NCBI RefSeq assembly: GCF_001547995.1
Contig: NZ_AP014690.1
Coordinates: 62,001-126,000, forward strand
Source: Asaia bogorensis NBRC 16594
GTDB lineage: Bacteria > Pseudomonadota > Alphaproteobacteria > Acetobacterales > Acetobacteraceae
Direction: 5' to 3'
Length of the DNA: 64,000 nt
The notes beneath the pieces were generated by a model. It was given only the letters and a program-made list of their open reading frames with translations. It had not been told where the DNA came from and did not search any database. Numbering within the stretch: position 1 is the first letter of the stretch; every line of letters begins with the position of its first letter. Shown here in pieces: positions 24,268-33,371 of this stretch. A program made the translations under genes and the position numbers.

Positions 24268-25716
24268 GTGAGAAATAGAGTTTCAACCCATATATTACGT
24301 TCGTCTTTCCTTATTATACCTCTCGTCCTCGCTGCCTGTCAGAGCGGGCCAGATCGTTCACCCCAGGACACGGCGAGGTTGAGCCCAGACTATATCGACC
24401 CAACCAAATCCGTTTTCCCTCTTACAAACTACTCGCAGTTGGTCGATCAATGGATCCTGGCCGGCGCAGACCCGACTGCGGCCATTATCGACGCAGCAAC
24501 CCAGCAGCGTTATTTCGCGGCGCTGAAATCACAATATTTCGGTATGGGTGATGACGGTCATTCCCCTTGGAACCCTGTTTTTGTGGGCAAGCTGCTCGCA
24601 GCCGGCGTGGAGAGCACGCGCGACTGGGGCATCAATGCTTATCTGGGTGCGGCGCGTCAGTCCTGGGGGCAGAACTTCAGAATTCACGATGACGCGTGGA
24701 AAAATGCCGTGCGCGATAACGCCGCGGTAGACATCGATAACGGCTATCACGCTGCCAATCGCGGTATCGCTCTGCGGGAAACCCTCGTGCGGGTGCTTCC
24801 GACAGATGACCCCGCCTATAACGACCCGCGCAAGGCAGGCGAGGGCTATCCGTTCGATAATCTTCAGATGTCGTCTGTGCGGCCTGGCACGCCGGTCTAC
24901 ACACTGACCGTCAGCCGCGATCATCGCTGGAGATATGTTGTCTCGCCGGATGTCACAGGCTGGGTGCATTATGAGGATATCGCCCAGGCACGTGAGCCGT
25001 TCGTGAATAGCTGGGTCAAAATGGCGTCAGCACATCTCGGTGCAGCGACCCGTCAGCCCGTCTCGATTTTTGACGATAACGTTTTTCATTTCACGGTCCG
25101 CATCGGTACGATTCTGCCGTTCAGGAGTGCCAAATCTGGCGTGACCGAGGTGGCTATCCCAGTGAGCGATGCCACAGGACATGCGCAGATCGCCTGGTAT
25201 GCAGACCAGGATCAAGCCTTTGCGCCAATGCCGCTAGCGATGAATCGCGCCAATATTGCCATGCTTGTGCGCTCGCTCGTCAGCCGTCCCTATGGTTGGG
25301 GCAATTATAACTTCTACAACGACTGCTCGGCGGAGCTGCGTAGCCTGCTCATACCCTTTGGCATCCTCATGCCGCGCAACTCGCTGGCACAGATCCAGGC
25401 GACAAGCCGCACCGTCGATCTTGGCAAGGAAGATGTGGAGGCGCGGCTCGATTATCTCGTTAAAAACGGCAAGCCGTTCACCACGCTCATTCACATTCCC
25501 GGTCACATCATGATGTATATCGGGAATACTACCGTGAACGGCCAAACCGTGCCGATGACGTATCAGGATGTCTGGGGCTTGCGTCCTAAAGACGCTGACG
25601 GCCGTAGTATCATCGGCGGGTCGGTATTCTTCCCGCTCATGAAGTCCTACCCGGAAAACACCAACCTGCAGTCGCTTGCCGGCAAGGCAAAATTTGAGGT
25701 CGGCTTTATCGAGTAG
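24268..25716 (+). CDS. Lipoprotein with SH3 and NlpC/P60-like domains, probable cell-wall hydrolase
   Basis: A 482-residue lipoprotein: signal peptide with lipobox LAAC at about residues 21-24, then an N-terminal region of about 150 residues, paired SH3-like domains (VYTLTVSRDHRWRYVVSPDVTGWVHYEDI), and a C-terminal NlpC/P60-like region with YGWGNYNFYNDCSAELRSLL, in which Cys352 (approximate) is the expected nucleophile, and HIPGHIMMYIG carrying the His. This layout is that of YkfC-type gamma-D-glutamyl-diamino acid peptidases. It may act on host murein or on stem peptides. It is the last prophage gene before the tRNA fragment. Confidence 0.85.
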   Translation: MRNRVSTHILRSSFLIIPLVLAACQSGPDRSPQDTARLSPDYIDPTKSVFPLTNYSQLVDQWILAGADPTAAIIDAATQQRYFAALKSQYFGMGDDGHSPWNPVFVGKLLAAGVESTRDWGINAYLGAARQSWGQNFRIHDDAWKNAVRDNAAVDIDNGYHAANRGIALRETLVRVLPTDDPAYNDPRKAGEGYPFDNLQMSSVRPGTPVYTLTVSRDHRWRYVVSPDVTGWVHYEDIAQAREPFVNSWVKMASAHLGAATRQPVSIFDDNVFHFTVRIGTILPFRSAKSGVTEVAIPVSDATGHAQIAWYADQDQAFAPMPLAMNRANIAMLVRSLVSRPYGWGNYNFYNDCSAELRSLLIPFGILMPRNSLAQIQATSRTVDLGKEDVEARLDYLVKNGKPFTTLIHIPGHIMMYIGNTTVNGQTVPMTYQDVWGLRPKDADGRSIIGGSVFFPLMKSYPENTNLQSLAGKAKFEVGFIE

Positions 25717-25726
25717 CCATGGCGAT

Positions 25727-25757
25727 GCGAAAGATCCTCGATCTGGGGGTCTTTCGC
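25727..25757 (+). terminator. Hairpin after the lipoprotein gene
   Basis: GCGAAAGATCC and GGGTCTTTCGC can pair, leaving a loop of nine bases; there is one mismatch. No T run follows, so efficiency is uncertain. Confidence 0.45.
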
Positions 25758-25878
25758 CATCTTGGTATATGGGCCGGTTATAGAACCGTGGCACCTACCC
25801 GGATAGAAAGCCGGATAAATCATCGCAAGTCTCAGGTGTTATCGTAATTATATCAATGACTTGTTGGAAAAACGAACA

Positions 25879-25926
25879 GGTTTTGTAAACCGAAGGTCGG
25901 GGGTTCAAATCCCTCACCCGGCACCA
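25879..25926 (+). other. 3' fragment of tRNA-Thr (TGT): probable prophage attachment site
   Basis: The sequence from GGTTTTGTAAACC through the T-arm GGGGGTTCAAATCCCTC to ACCCGGC, A and CCA is the 3' 48 bases of a threonine tRNA with TGT anticodon. The T stem and T loop are intact. The upstream bases do not encode the D-arm or 5' acceptor, so homology begins in the anticodon stem, where tyrosine integrases usually cross over. The intact tRNA should lie at the other prophage end, outside the window. Confidence 0.88.
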
Positions 25927-26107
25927 TGACTCTCACGATGCACCCGAACAACAGATGATCTCTGCGCGGTTTATCCGACTGCGTCTGTGCTCGCCTGCGA
26001 GACGAAGGCATCGTTCGATGTTCTGCCTTCTTTGCAACGCCATTTCGACAGGCAGGGGTAGTGTTCCCCTGGTGGCGAGCTCCAATACGCCCGAAGCGGG
26101 CGACCTT

Positions 26108-27448
26108 CTAATGCACTCCGGAAACGGTGCCTGACTTGTTCGCGTCAAGATAAGCGATAAGCGCTGCCAGTGCCTTCCCCAGTCGTTGCTGCAATGCGTC
26201 TGAATAATGCGCGCTGTCATGAGCGAGCTGATCGACAGGTATTTCCGGTATCATCGACGCGGCGGGCTCGCATGAACAGATCAGTGCCGGAGCATTGAAC
26301 CAAACGTTTTTCGGGCCAGCGCTTCTGGGCGTGAATCCTTTTGGATCGAATCGCTCCGGCGCATCCCATTGTCCCTTCATGCCAAGAGGGAGTGGTGGAA
26401 TCATGATGGGAAAGACACCCAGCGAGCGTGCATACCCAGCCAGAGCAAAGGCCGAGATATGTTGCATCATGGGGGTCTGGGCTCCGGAGCGCCCACTCAA
26501 CTGACCGGATCTTTCGTCATAGTCATTGGGGCTGTCAATCGGGATGGTGATGTAGTCAGGTCGTATGCCCGCACCGAGTAGCGTATAGGCGCGTGCAAGG
26601 AACTCTCCGGTTGTTTGCCCGGCCCAGGAAGCATCGACATAGGATGTTGGATGGCCTGCGGTCGTCAGAACCGAAGCCGCAACGCGACCAAATCCATCAT
26701 AGCCGGTTGCAGTGGCGAAGCCCTGTGTCAGGCTGTCGCCAACGCCCATCAATGTTCGGCTCTTCGTGTGGCTTCCGTAAACGACGCCGCCAACATAGAA
26801 GAGGGCCATATCCCGGGTTGTGTTGTCCGGCCTCATTGCGAGCCTGTTGCTGTTGACGAAATCCCCCTTGGCGAAACCCCATTCAGCAGTCTCGCTGGGA
26901 AAGGCCGACTTGAAGGTCTGTATGTTGATACTTCCATTGGGTGCTGACCCGACGAGATAGGCTACGCTATAGGCGTCTTGAGCGGTGACGACTCTTGTGA
27001 AAACGAGGCTACCCGTTTTCCCATCTGACCTCGGCAGGGAATGAAGGTTGATCTCATCACTGAGCGTATAGGAAGGCAGTGACGGGTTGGTAGCTGCTGC
27101 CAATATGGGGGTGCGGGAGCCGGCTACTGTTACCACGGTCCATGCGCCGCCCTCCGGGTTTGTCATGTCCGTTATCGATAGGCTTGGTGCAACGATGATG
27201 CCTTCCAGCTTTTGCGGGCTCAACGCTGTATTGACCAGGATGAGACGCATCGTCTCGAAACTGGTCGGGACAGAATAATCTGCCTGATAGGAGTATTGAC
27301 CCGGTCCGGAAGCATTGCGGACATTGCTCCCAATCATCATTGCATGATGGGAGATCCTTGCCTCCCCTTCCTGAGCCCAGCTTATTGGTGCGGCCAGGAA
27401 CGCAGCCAGTATTCCAGCCGGAAGGAGCGTAGCTGAAGTTATACGCAA
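26108..27448 (-). CDS. Exported SGNH/GDSL hydrolase
   Basis: A 446-residue secreted hydrolase, counting from a TTG start inside the end of the upstream gene. A hydrophobic signal segment (ATLLPAGILAAFLAAPISWA) follows the start. An N-terminal beta domain of about 220 residues precedes the catalytic block MGVGDSLTQG (Ser239, approximate) and DSAHYSD near the C-terminus, which supplies the Asp-His pair. The enzyme would deacylate or de-esterify an extracellular glycan or lipid. It overlaps the preceding alpha/beta hydrolase gene by about ten bases, so the two probably form one unit. It could be an acetyl-xylan or capsular polysaccharide esterase. Confidence 0.8.
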   Translation of the reverse strand: MRITSATLLPAGILAAFLAAPISWAQEGEARISHHAMMIGSNVRNASGPGQYSYQADYSVPTSFETMRLILVNTALSPQKLEGIIVAPSLSITDMTNPEGGAWTVVTVAGSRTPILAAATNPSLPSYTLSDEINLHSLPRSDGKTGSLVFTRVVTAQDAYSVAYLVGSAPNGSINIQTFKSAFPSETAEWGFAKGDFVNSNRLAMRPDNTTRDMALFYVGGVVYGSHTKSRTLMGVGDSLTQGFATATGYDGFGRVAASVLTTAGHPTSYVDASWAGQTTGEFLARAYTLLGAGIRPDYITIPIDSPNDYDERSGQLSGRSGAQTPMMQHISAFALAGYARSLGVFPIMIPPLPLGMKGQWDAPERFDPKGFTPRSAGPKNVWFNAPALICSCEPAASMIPEIPVDQLAHDSAHYSDALQQRLGKALAALIAYLDANKSGTVSGVH

Positions 27449-28587
27449 CAGGGCGATACTTCCGCCACGCAGCGTTCTCTTCGAGCCACCAGATCCGCCA
27501 GATCCGCGTTGAGCGACAAGGCTTTGTCGAACGCGTTGATGGCCTCGTGATACTGTCCCGCTTCCTGCAAGGCGATTCCCATATGTCCATATAGATGGCA
27601 CTCCTTGGGGAACAGGGCGATTGCGCGCTGCAGGTATGAAACGCCTTGAGAGACACTCCCTGTCTTCCTCGAAGCCTCCGCAATACGGTGGTAGGCTTCG
27701 ATATGTTCGGGATGTATCCGCACGATCTCCTTGCAGATTGCGACGACTTTCTCGTGATCGCCCATGGCTTTCGCGTCAAGGGCCAGCTCGTACATATGCG
27801 ACGGTACATTGACGCCCTCGGCCTGAAGGCGGCCGATCAGGCTTTTGACCCAACGCGGATGCTGCCTGATGATAAGGGCCGAGAGCAGGCCAAGCAGGTA
27901 AGGCAACTTGTCTTTCTTCTGACGTCGCAGAACGGTGCGTACGTCATGATGATTTCCATCAATCATCGCAGCGAAGATCTTTGACATCGTCGCCGATCCG
28001 GAAAATGCGAAAATTGCGGGGTGACCGATATAATGAACCGGTATGAGTTCTGCGTGAGGCAGGGCCGCCATTATGGCTTGGGTGTGAGCGTAATCAGGCG
28101 GATCGACTGGATCGGATACGAGGTAGATCTTGTTCCTGAGCGTCGAATAGCCGGAATTGGACCGTATCTCCATCGCTCCGTGAAGATGGGGGGCGAAGTA
28201 GCGGGTGAAACGAGGCTCATATGGGGCCTTGGCAGGGTCGATCGACCACTGAGGCGCCACTGCGAGAGTAATGTTGGCATCCAGCAGTTCTGCATAGCGC
28301 AGGGCTGCATAGGCGCCCATGCTTGCGGCATATGAAAGAGTGAAACGGTCGACGAGGAACGGCATGGCAGCAGCGATTGCCCGCCGCATGGATTTCTCAG
28401 GATACCATTGCGGGCCAGTTGCGACGAAGGCCACACAGTTCAGATCAAGCCGTTCGGCAAGATGTTCCCCCCAGAAATTGCGACCGTTTGCCTGGAAGGT
28501 AAGTTCGGAAAAAAAGATATAGGTGACGTCGCTCTGGCCGGGTCGGAAAAAGACCTGAATGTGTTCGTCAGAATAAATGAGGGGCAT
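27439..28587 (-). CDS. Alpha/beta-hydrolase-like domain fused to TPR repeats
   Basis: A 382-residue protein. The first 220 residues resemble an alpha/beta hydrolase: a nucleophile elbow of the form SYAASMGAYAALRYAE (Ser89, approximate) and a PVDPPDY region; the usual GxSxG has Ala in the first Gly position. Residues 250-375 hold at least three TPR units (YELALDAKAMGDHEKVVAICKEIV, AYHRIAEASRKTGSVSQG, YGHMGIALQEAGQYHEAINAFDKAL). Paired with an SGNH esterase and close to a GT61 transferase, it may modify surface polysaccharide. No signal peptide; likely cytoplasmic. Confidence 0.65.
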   Translation of the reverse strand: MPLIYSDEHIQVFFRPGQSDVTYIFFSELTFQANGRNFWGEHLAERLDLNCVAFVATGPQWYPEKSMRRAIAAAMPFLVDRFTLSYAASMGAYAALRYAELLDANITLAVAPQWSIDPAKAPYEPRFTRYFAPHLHGAMEIRSNSGYSTLRNKIYLVSDPVDPPDYAHTQAIMAALPHAELIPVHYIGHPAIFAFSGSATMSKIFAAMIDGNHHDVRTVLRRQKKDKLPYLLGLLSALIIRQHPRWVKSLIGRLQAEGVNVPSHMYELALDAKAMGDHEKVVAICKEIVRIHPEHIEAYHRIAEASRKTGSVSQGVSYLQRAIALFPKECHLYGHMGIALQEAGQYHEAINAFDKALSLNADLADLVARRERCVAEVSPCCV

Positions 28588-29223
28588 TTCAGAGCCGATC
28601 CGTGAGGCAGGTTTATCGCAAAATCATCGCATTTTGCCCGCTCGATATAACAACCCGGTAGGATGGACCGTAATCAATACGATGTTAATAATCTGACTTA
28701 TGGTGACGGCATCATGTCACGATCATGTACTGAGATCACGGTGGTTGATGAGGGCCAGGTTACCTGGAGTACTCAAAGAACATGTCGTTAAATCCTGACT
28801 TCGTGATCAACATCCTTATTTTCCGGGCCTCAATGATATCTTCGGTCGATTCCTGTTATCCTCGTATTTCGACTTGATGACACGCGATCAGCGACACATG
28901 ACATAGCCTTGAGCATCGGAGGTGTCCTGTGGAAGCGGACCGACCAAAGTAATCGTGGAGTTCAGGGGTTTCGACCGAGCCACTAGATTGAGCATCGTGA
29001 TGCGATCCGCGCCCCGTCGGCACGGCTCGGGGCGTCATACGGTCTGGGGGTCCGTTTCCGTGTTCCCAGCGCGGAACGGGTCGTTATGCTTGGACGGAAA
29101 CGACAGCTCTCCTGAGGAACAAGCACAACCTACGCCATATGCCAGCAGGGTTGATACGGCAGCGTGTAACGCAATTCTTCCGACCGGTTGCTGTCATGGG
29201 GATGTGACGCGGGTCAGCACCGT
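28588..29223. other. Intergenic region without a supported gene
   Basis: About 636 bases between divergent-tail genes. I see no ORF with a ribosome site and domain pattern, no tRNA and no strong terminator. Confidence 0.5.
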
Positions 29224-29988
29224 TCAGTGCAGCATCGGCAACTCGGCCAGGGCCGGTTTGGCGTAGATATAGCCTTGTTGAAGCGAAATACCGAGATCCG
29301 ACAGGACCTTGGCTTCCTCAGGGGTTTCGACACCCTCGCAGATCGGCGTGACGTTGAGCCCTTCCAGCATGGCGATGGTATGGCGCATCATGACCTGCTT
29401 GACCGGGGTGGTATCGATGGAACGTGACAGGCCCATATCGAGCTTCACGTAGTCCGGCTGGAAGCGCGAAAGCAGGCTCAATCCGGCATAGCCAGCACCA
29501 AAATCGTCAATGGCTGTCTTGAAGCCCATGCGATCATAGGTCTGGAGAATGTGCAGAAGATGCTCTGTATCCAGCGTTTCGTTTTCGCAGAACTCGAACA
29601 GGATGCGATCGGTTGGAAAATTGACGCGCTCCGCCGCTTCAAGCGTCGCGCCGATACAGGTCGTCGGATCATAGACGGCATTGGGCAGGAAGTTGATGGA
29701 GAGGAGCGCTCCCTGCTCAGCCAGTCCAAGTTCTGAAGCGAGGGTGATGGCTGTCACCCGGCATGTCTGGTCGAAGGCGTAGCGGTTTTCAGGCGTAACG
29801 CGTGACAGAATTTCATGCGCACTGGCACCATTCTTCCCACGAACCAGAGCCTCGTAAGCAAAGATCTGCCGGGTTGAGAGATCGACAATTGGCTGGAAGG
29901 CCATGGTGATGGGAACATCAAAGCCCGTGCCATCGCTGCAGCCAACGCATGCCTTGCGTTTTCGACCACCCCAGAATGATGCCATCAT
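29224..29988 (-). CDS. Stand-alone EAL-domain cyclic-di-GMP phosphodiesterase
   Basis: A 254-residue protein made almost only of an EAL domain. Catalytic and metal-binding elements are present: EALVRG, SINFLP, FEFCENE, DDFGAGYAG, VKLD, EGVETPEE and QQGYIYAKP. It should hydrolyse c-di-GMP, controlling motility or cellulose/exopolysaccharide production. A short N-terminal CVGC pair at about residues 15-18 could bind metal or sense redox state. The ATG was chosen for the GGGAGGGG site seven bases upstream. No GGDEF or membrane part; activation should come from partner proteins or the CxxC. Confidence 0.92.
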   Translation of the reverse strand: MMASFWGGRKRKACVGCSDGTGFDVPITMAFQPIVDLSTRQIFAYEALVRGKNGASAHEILSRVTPENRYAFDQTCRVTAITLASELGLAEQGALLSINFLPNAVYDPTTCIGATLEAAERVNFPTDRILFEFCENETLDTEHLLHILQTYDRMGFKTAIDDFGAGYAGLSLLSRFQPDYVKLDMGLSRSIDTTPVKQVMMRHTIAMLEGLNVTPICEGVETPEEAKVLSDLGISLQQGYIYAKPALAELPMLH

Positions 29989-30254
29989 CGCGCTACCCCT
30001 CCCGCATCGACTTCGCGCCATCCCGAACGCGAGTGGTGCTCACAAGTTGGTGATTCTGAGTCAGGCAAAGCGATTATTTTTGTGACAGCCGACAAGAAGG
30101 GAATGGGCTGGGCGCAACCGTTGATTTGGCCAGGCGAGGCGTGATCAGGATTTCGGCGCCATAAAAATAGAAAATCTCTCTATTCGGTATGTAAATAGGT
30201 AATTTTTTCTATAATGAGATTTAACAATAGTAATTTTATAAATATAATTTCCTT

Positions 30255-31664
30255 ATGTACGAGAATGCAGTCTGTATGGATGCGGGAATGAAGGTGTTCG
30301 ATCGGGATCCCCCTGTCGAAACCCGCTACGACACGCTCTATATCCCCCGTATCCCGGGGCATTACGATGCCGAATTCGGACTTTATGATCCCTACGGACG
30401 TTTGATCCAGACCGCTGGTCCACGCCGTGGCTGGCCCAATGCCAGTTTGGGGCAAAGTCAGAGCTGCTGTGTCAGCCCCTCATCGGCCTTCCCCACAGCA
30501 CCCGACCTGCTCTATTTCTATGGTGGCAATATCACCAACCATTTTGGTCATTTCCTCACCGAAACTCTGCCGCGTTACTGGCTTGGGCGGCAGAGTTACC
30601 AAGGGTTGCGGATACTGGTCCATGCCGAGAAATCGCTTGAAGAACTCTTCTCTCTTACGTGGATAAGGGAGCTTTTCGACCTCCTCGGTTTGTGCCGCGA
30701 CGACTTTGTGGTGTTCGACCGGCCCACGCGCCTGCGCGCTGTCGTCGTTGCCGGTTCAGCTTTTGAGGAAAATCACTTTGCCCATCATGCGTTTGCGCGG
30801 TTCTGTAATGACCTTGGGGAACGCTATGGCGAGCAAATAACAGACTCGGCTCCGCTCTACCTCACACGCTCGGGGTTCCAGAGCCAGATGCGTGTCATCC
30901 TGGGCGAAGATCAGGTTGCGACCCGGCTTCACCATGCAGGCTTTATGGTGATCTCACCGGAGGCCTTGTCGATCAGGCAGCAGATCGGGCTGTTCTCATC
31001 CCATCGTCCGACAGCAGGATTTGTCGGGTCGGCTTTTCACAACAGCATTTTCTGCGCTCGACCCATCGGAGTTGCCCTGTGCTGCGATGGGCTGGTGTCT
31101 TCCAACTACGTGCTCATGGACAAGGTCAATCGTGCCAGGATGGCCTATGCCCAGACCCCCGGTATCAGGACGGAAAAATTTGTTATTGGAGAGCCTGCAA
31201 TCTACCGCCTCACCGATCCCCCAAGGGTCGCGCGCCATTTCTGCGATCTGGTGCAGCAAGGTGCATGGGCTCAGGTGAAAGATGAGGATCCCCCGGTCAG
31301 GGTTGACCGCATGCCGGATCGCGCCTTGCGTACGGCTCATGACACCTGCCTTCAGATTGACCGGCAGACAGGGTTGCTGCGGCATGGATCCGGCGGCGGA
31401 GCGCGTATCGAGAAGGTGCTCGTCAGTCTGGACGATCACGGCTGGGCAGCCCTGACGACGTCGACGGGGGATTGTCTGTCAGTGGAACAGAACACGCAGC
31501 AGGGTGCGGTTGTCTTCTTTCGCTACCAGCGCATTGCACATGACAGGGTCGCCCTGAAAAACCATGCCACCGGGCGCTTCCTGTGCGCCTTGCCCGATGG
31601 GCGTGTCTGCTGCGATCGTCTTGTGCCAGACGGATGGGAGCAATTCACGCTGTTTGTGCCCTGA
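30255..31664 (+). CDS. GT61-type glycosyltransferase with C-terminal fascin-like domain
   Basis: A 469-residue protein. Residues about 85-320 show the GT61 pattern, including GGNITNHFGHFLTETLPRYW and the nucleotide-sugar region SSHRPTAGFVGSAFHNSIFC. The last 90 residues read as a beta-trefoil/fascin-like fold: VALKNHATGRFLCALPDGRV and GWEQFTLFVP match the repeated fascin pattern, and DTCLQIDRQTGLLRH could be a second unit. GT61 enzymes act on surface polysaccharides; the trefoil may bind glycan. No membrane segment. The role in capsule, EPS or LPS synthesis is inferred. Confidence 0.8.
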   Translation: MYENAVCMDAGMKVFDRDPPVETRYDTLYIPRIPGHYDAEFGLYDPYGRLIQTAGPRRGWPNASLGQSQSCCVSPSSAFPTAPDLLYFYGGNITNHFGHFLTETLPRYWLGRQSYQGLRILVHAEKSLEELFSLTWIRELFDLLGLCRDDFVVFDRPTRLRAVVVAGSAFEENHFAHHAFARFCNDLGERYGEQITDSAPLYLTRSGFQSQMRVILGEDQVATRLHHAGFMVISPEALSIRQQIGLFSSHRPTAGFVGSAFHNSIFCARPIGVALCCDGLVSSNYVLMDKVNRARMAYAQTPGIRTEKFVIGEPAIYRLTDPPRVARHFCDLVQQGAWAQVKDEDPPVRVDRMPDRALRTAHDTCLQIDRQTGLLRHGSGGGARIEKVLVSLDDHGWAALTTSTGDCLSVEQNTQQGAVVFFRYQRIAHDRVALKNHATGRFLCALPDGRVCCDRLVPDGWEQFTLFVP

Positions 31665-31694
31665 TCCCATTCGGGCCGGTACCTGGTCACGCAG

Positions 31695-33044
31695 TCAGTT
31701 CAAAAGGTAAAAGGCGCAGGCCGAAACCGTGATTGTGACGGGCAGGGTCAGCAGCCACGCCAGGGCGATTTTCGCGAGCATACGCATATTGATGCCCGAT
31801 CCGGCGGCAACCATCGTGCCTGCCACGCCTGAGGTGATGATATGCGTGGTTGAAACCGGCAATCCGGTATAGCCCGCTGAGGCAATGAGGCCAGCGCCGA
31901 CAAGTTCGGAGGCAGCCCCCTGCGCGGGGGTCAGATGCTGCTTGCCTATGCCCTCTCCCAGCGTCTTGACGATGCGGCGGTACCCCACCATCGTGCCGAC
32001 ACCAAGACACAGGGCGCTGAGCACACGGACCCAGTAAGGCGCATATTCGACAGTCGGGCGAAGCGCCCTGGCAAGTCGGGTGCTCGTCTGTTTCTCCTGC
32101 GACGAGGAGGCCGGATTGGCACTGACATCCCGCAGTCCCGAGAGAATTTCATAAACGTCGCCGCGGATCTGGGCCGGTGTTGCAGGTGTGGTAACCATCT
32201 CCAGGCGGTCGATGGAGGCCAGTGCGTCCGGCTTGAAGCTGTAGCGGTCATATTGGGCGATCAGGGGCCTTGCCTCCTGCGCCATCTGGGCCAGAGCTGC
32301 CCGGTCGGTCGGATGATCCGGGTTCATGGCATAAGTGGCGGGCATCAGGCCGATGATTGTCAGCATGATAAGCCCGATGCTCTTTTGCCCATCATTGCTG
32401 CCATGCGAGAAGCTGACGGAAGTGCAGGTCAGGATCAACAGCGCCCGGACAATCGGGTTTGGGCTCTCATCGGGTTTTGGGGGGGTGAAAAGGGCTGGCA
32501 TCCGCACAGCGAAGCGAATGAGCAGATAGAGCATCCCGGCCAGAAAAAAGCCGAGCAGAGGCGAGATGGCAAGCGCACGCAGGACCTTCCAGATCTGCCC
32601 CCAATCGACGCTATGACCCAAATCCCGCGCATGCAGAAATGAATCGCCGATAGCGATGCCGATCAGCGCCCCGATCGTGCAATGCGAGGATGAGTTTGGA
32701 ATCCCGAACCACCAGGTGCAGAGATTCCAGGCCAGAGCCGTGCCGAAAAGCGCCACCAGCATCGGCACCGCCGGGTTGCCATTGGGGGGTGTCAGCACAT
32801 CGGGCGGGAGCAGCTCGACCAGCGCATACGCCACGGCAATGCCGCCCAGCAGCACACCCAGCAGGTTCATGAGTCCCGACCAGATAACAGCCACACGGGG
32901 CTTGAGCGAGTTGGTATAGATCACCGTTGCAACCGCGTTGGCCGTATCATGAAAGCCATTGGCAAATTCGAAGAGACAGACAAGCAGGAAGCAGATCGCG
33001 AGCATGATCAGCGATCCCGTGGAGGAAGGAGCAAAGTGAAGCAT
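31695..33044 (-). CDS. PiT-family inorganic phosphate transporter
   Basis: A 449-residue membrane protein. The PiT signature GFHDTANAVATVIYT near the N-terminus and its duplicated copy GLPVSTTHIITSGVAGTMVAAG near the C-terminus define the family. About ten membrane segments are visible, with a long central hydrophilic loop (about residues 225-340) typical of bacterial PiT. It would import phosphate by metal-phosphate/H+ symport. No phoU-like partner gene is adjacent. Confidence 0.92.
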   Translation of the reverse strand: MLHFAPSSTGSLIMLAICFLLVCLFEFANGFHDTANAVATVIYTNSLKPRVAVIWSGLMNLLGVLLGGIAVAYALVELLPPDVLTPPNGNPAVPMLVALFGTALAWNLCTWWFGIPNSSSHCTIGALIGIAIGDSFLHARDLGHSVDWGQIWKVLRALAISPLLGFFLAGMLYLLIRFAVRMPALFTPPKPDESPNPIVRALLILTCTSVSFSHGSNDGQKSIGLIMLTIIGLMPATYAMNPDHPTDRAALAQMAQEARPLIAQYDRYSFKPDALASIDRLEMVTTPATPAQIRGDVYEILSGLRDVSANPASSSQEKQTSTRLARALRPTVEYAPYWVRVLSALCLGVGTMVGYRRIVKTLGEGIGKQHLTPAQGAASELVGAGLIASAGYTGLPVSTTHIITSGVAGTMVAAGSGINMRMLAKIALAWLLTLPVTITVSACAFYLLN

Positions 33045-33371
33045 CGATCAGGAAGCCCTTGCAGCAGGATGCTCCCAATCTCTGTCAGCGTTGACGTTTG
33101 TGAAAGACTTTGACGCAGGGTTTCTCTGAAACTTCATGATTGCAGGGAAGAGGGACGCGATCTCGCCAGAGTTCCAGCCTGTCCTCCACCAGGCAGCGCA
33201 GCCGCAGAGGATCTCCTGCCTCCGCCTGCGCCCATTCCGGGTCATGTCTCTCCGGCCAGCGAGGGGGATATTATGCGAAGGTTTCTCTTGTTCTGTTGGC
33301 CGTCTGAATCTGGTTTGCAGCTTTCAAGGGGATGAGATGGCTTTTCGGTCGAGCGATATCCGGGCGCTGTC
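33045..33371. other. Intergenic gap
   Basis: About 330 bases between convergent-oriented PiT and MDR genes' outer ends. No gene or clear signal seen. Confidence 0.5.

Noticed and set aside
22440-24300. CRISPR-like array
   Set aside because: Short direct repeats (GTGTGTAAG) occur only twice and have no spacer pattern; no array is visible anywhere in the window.
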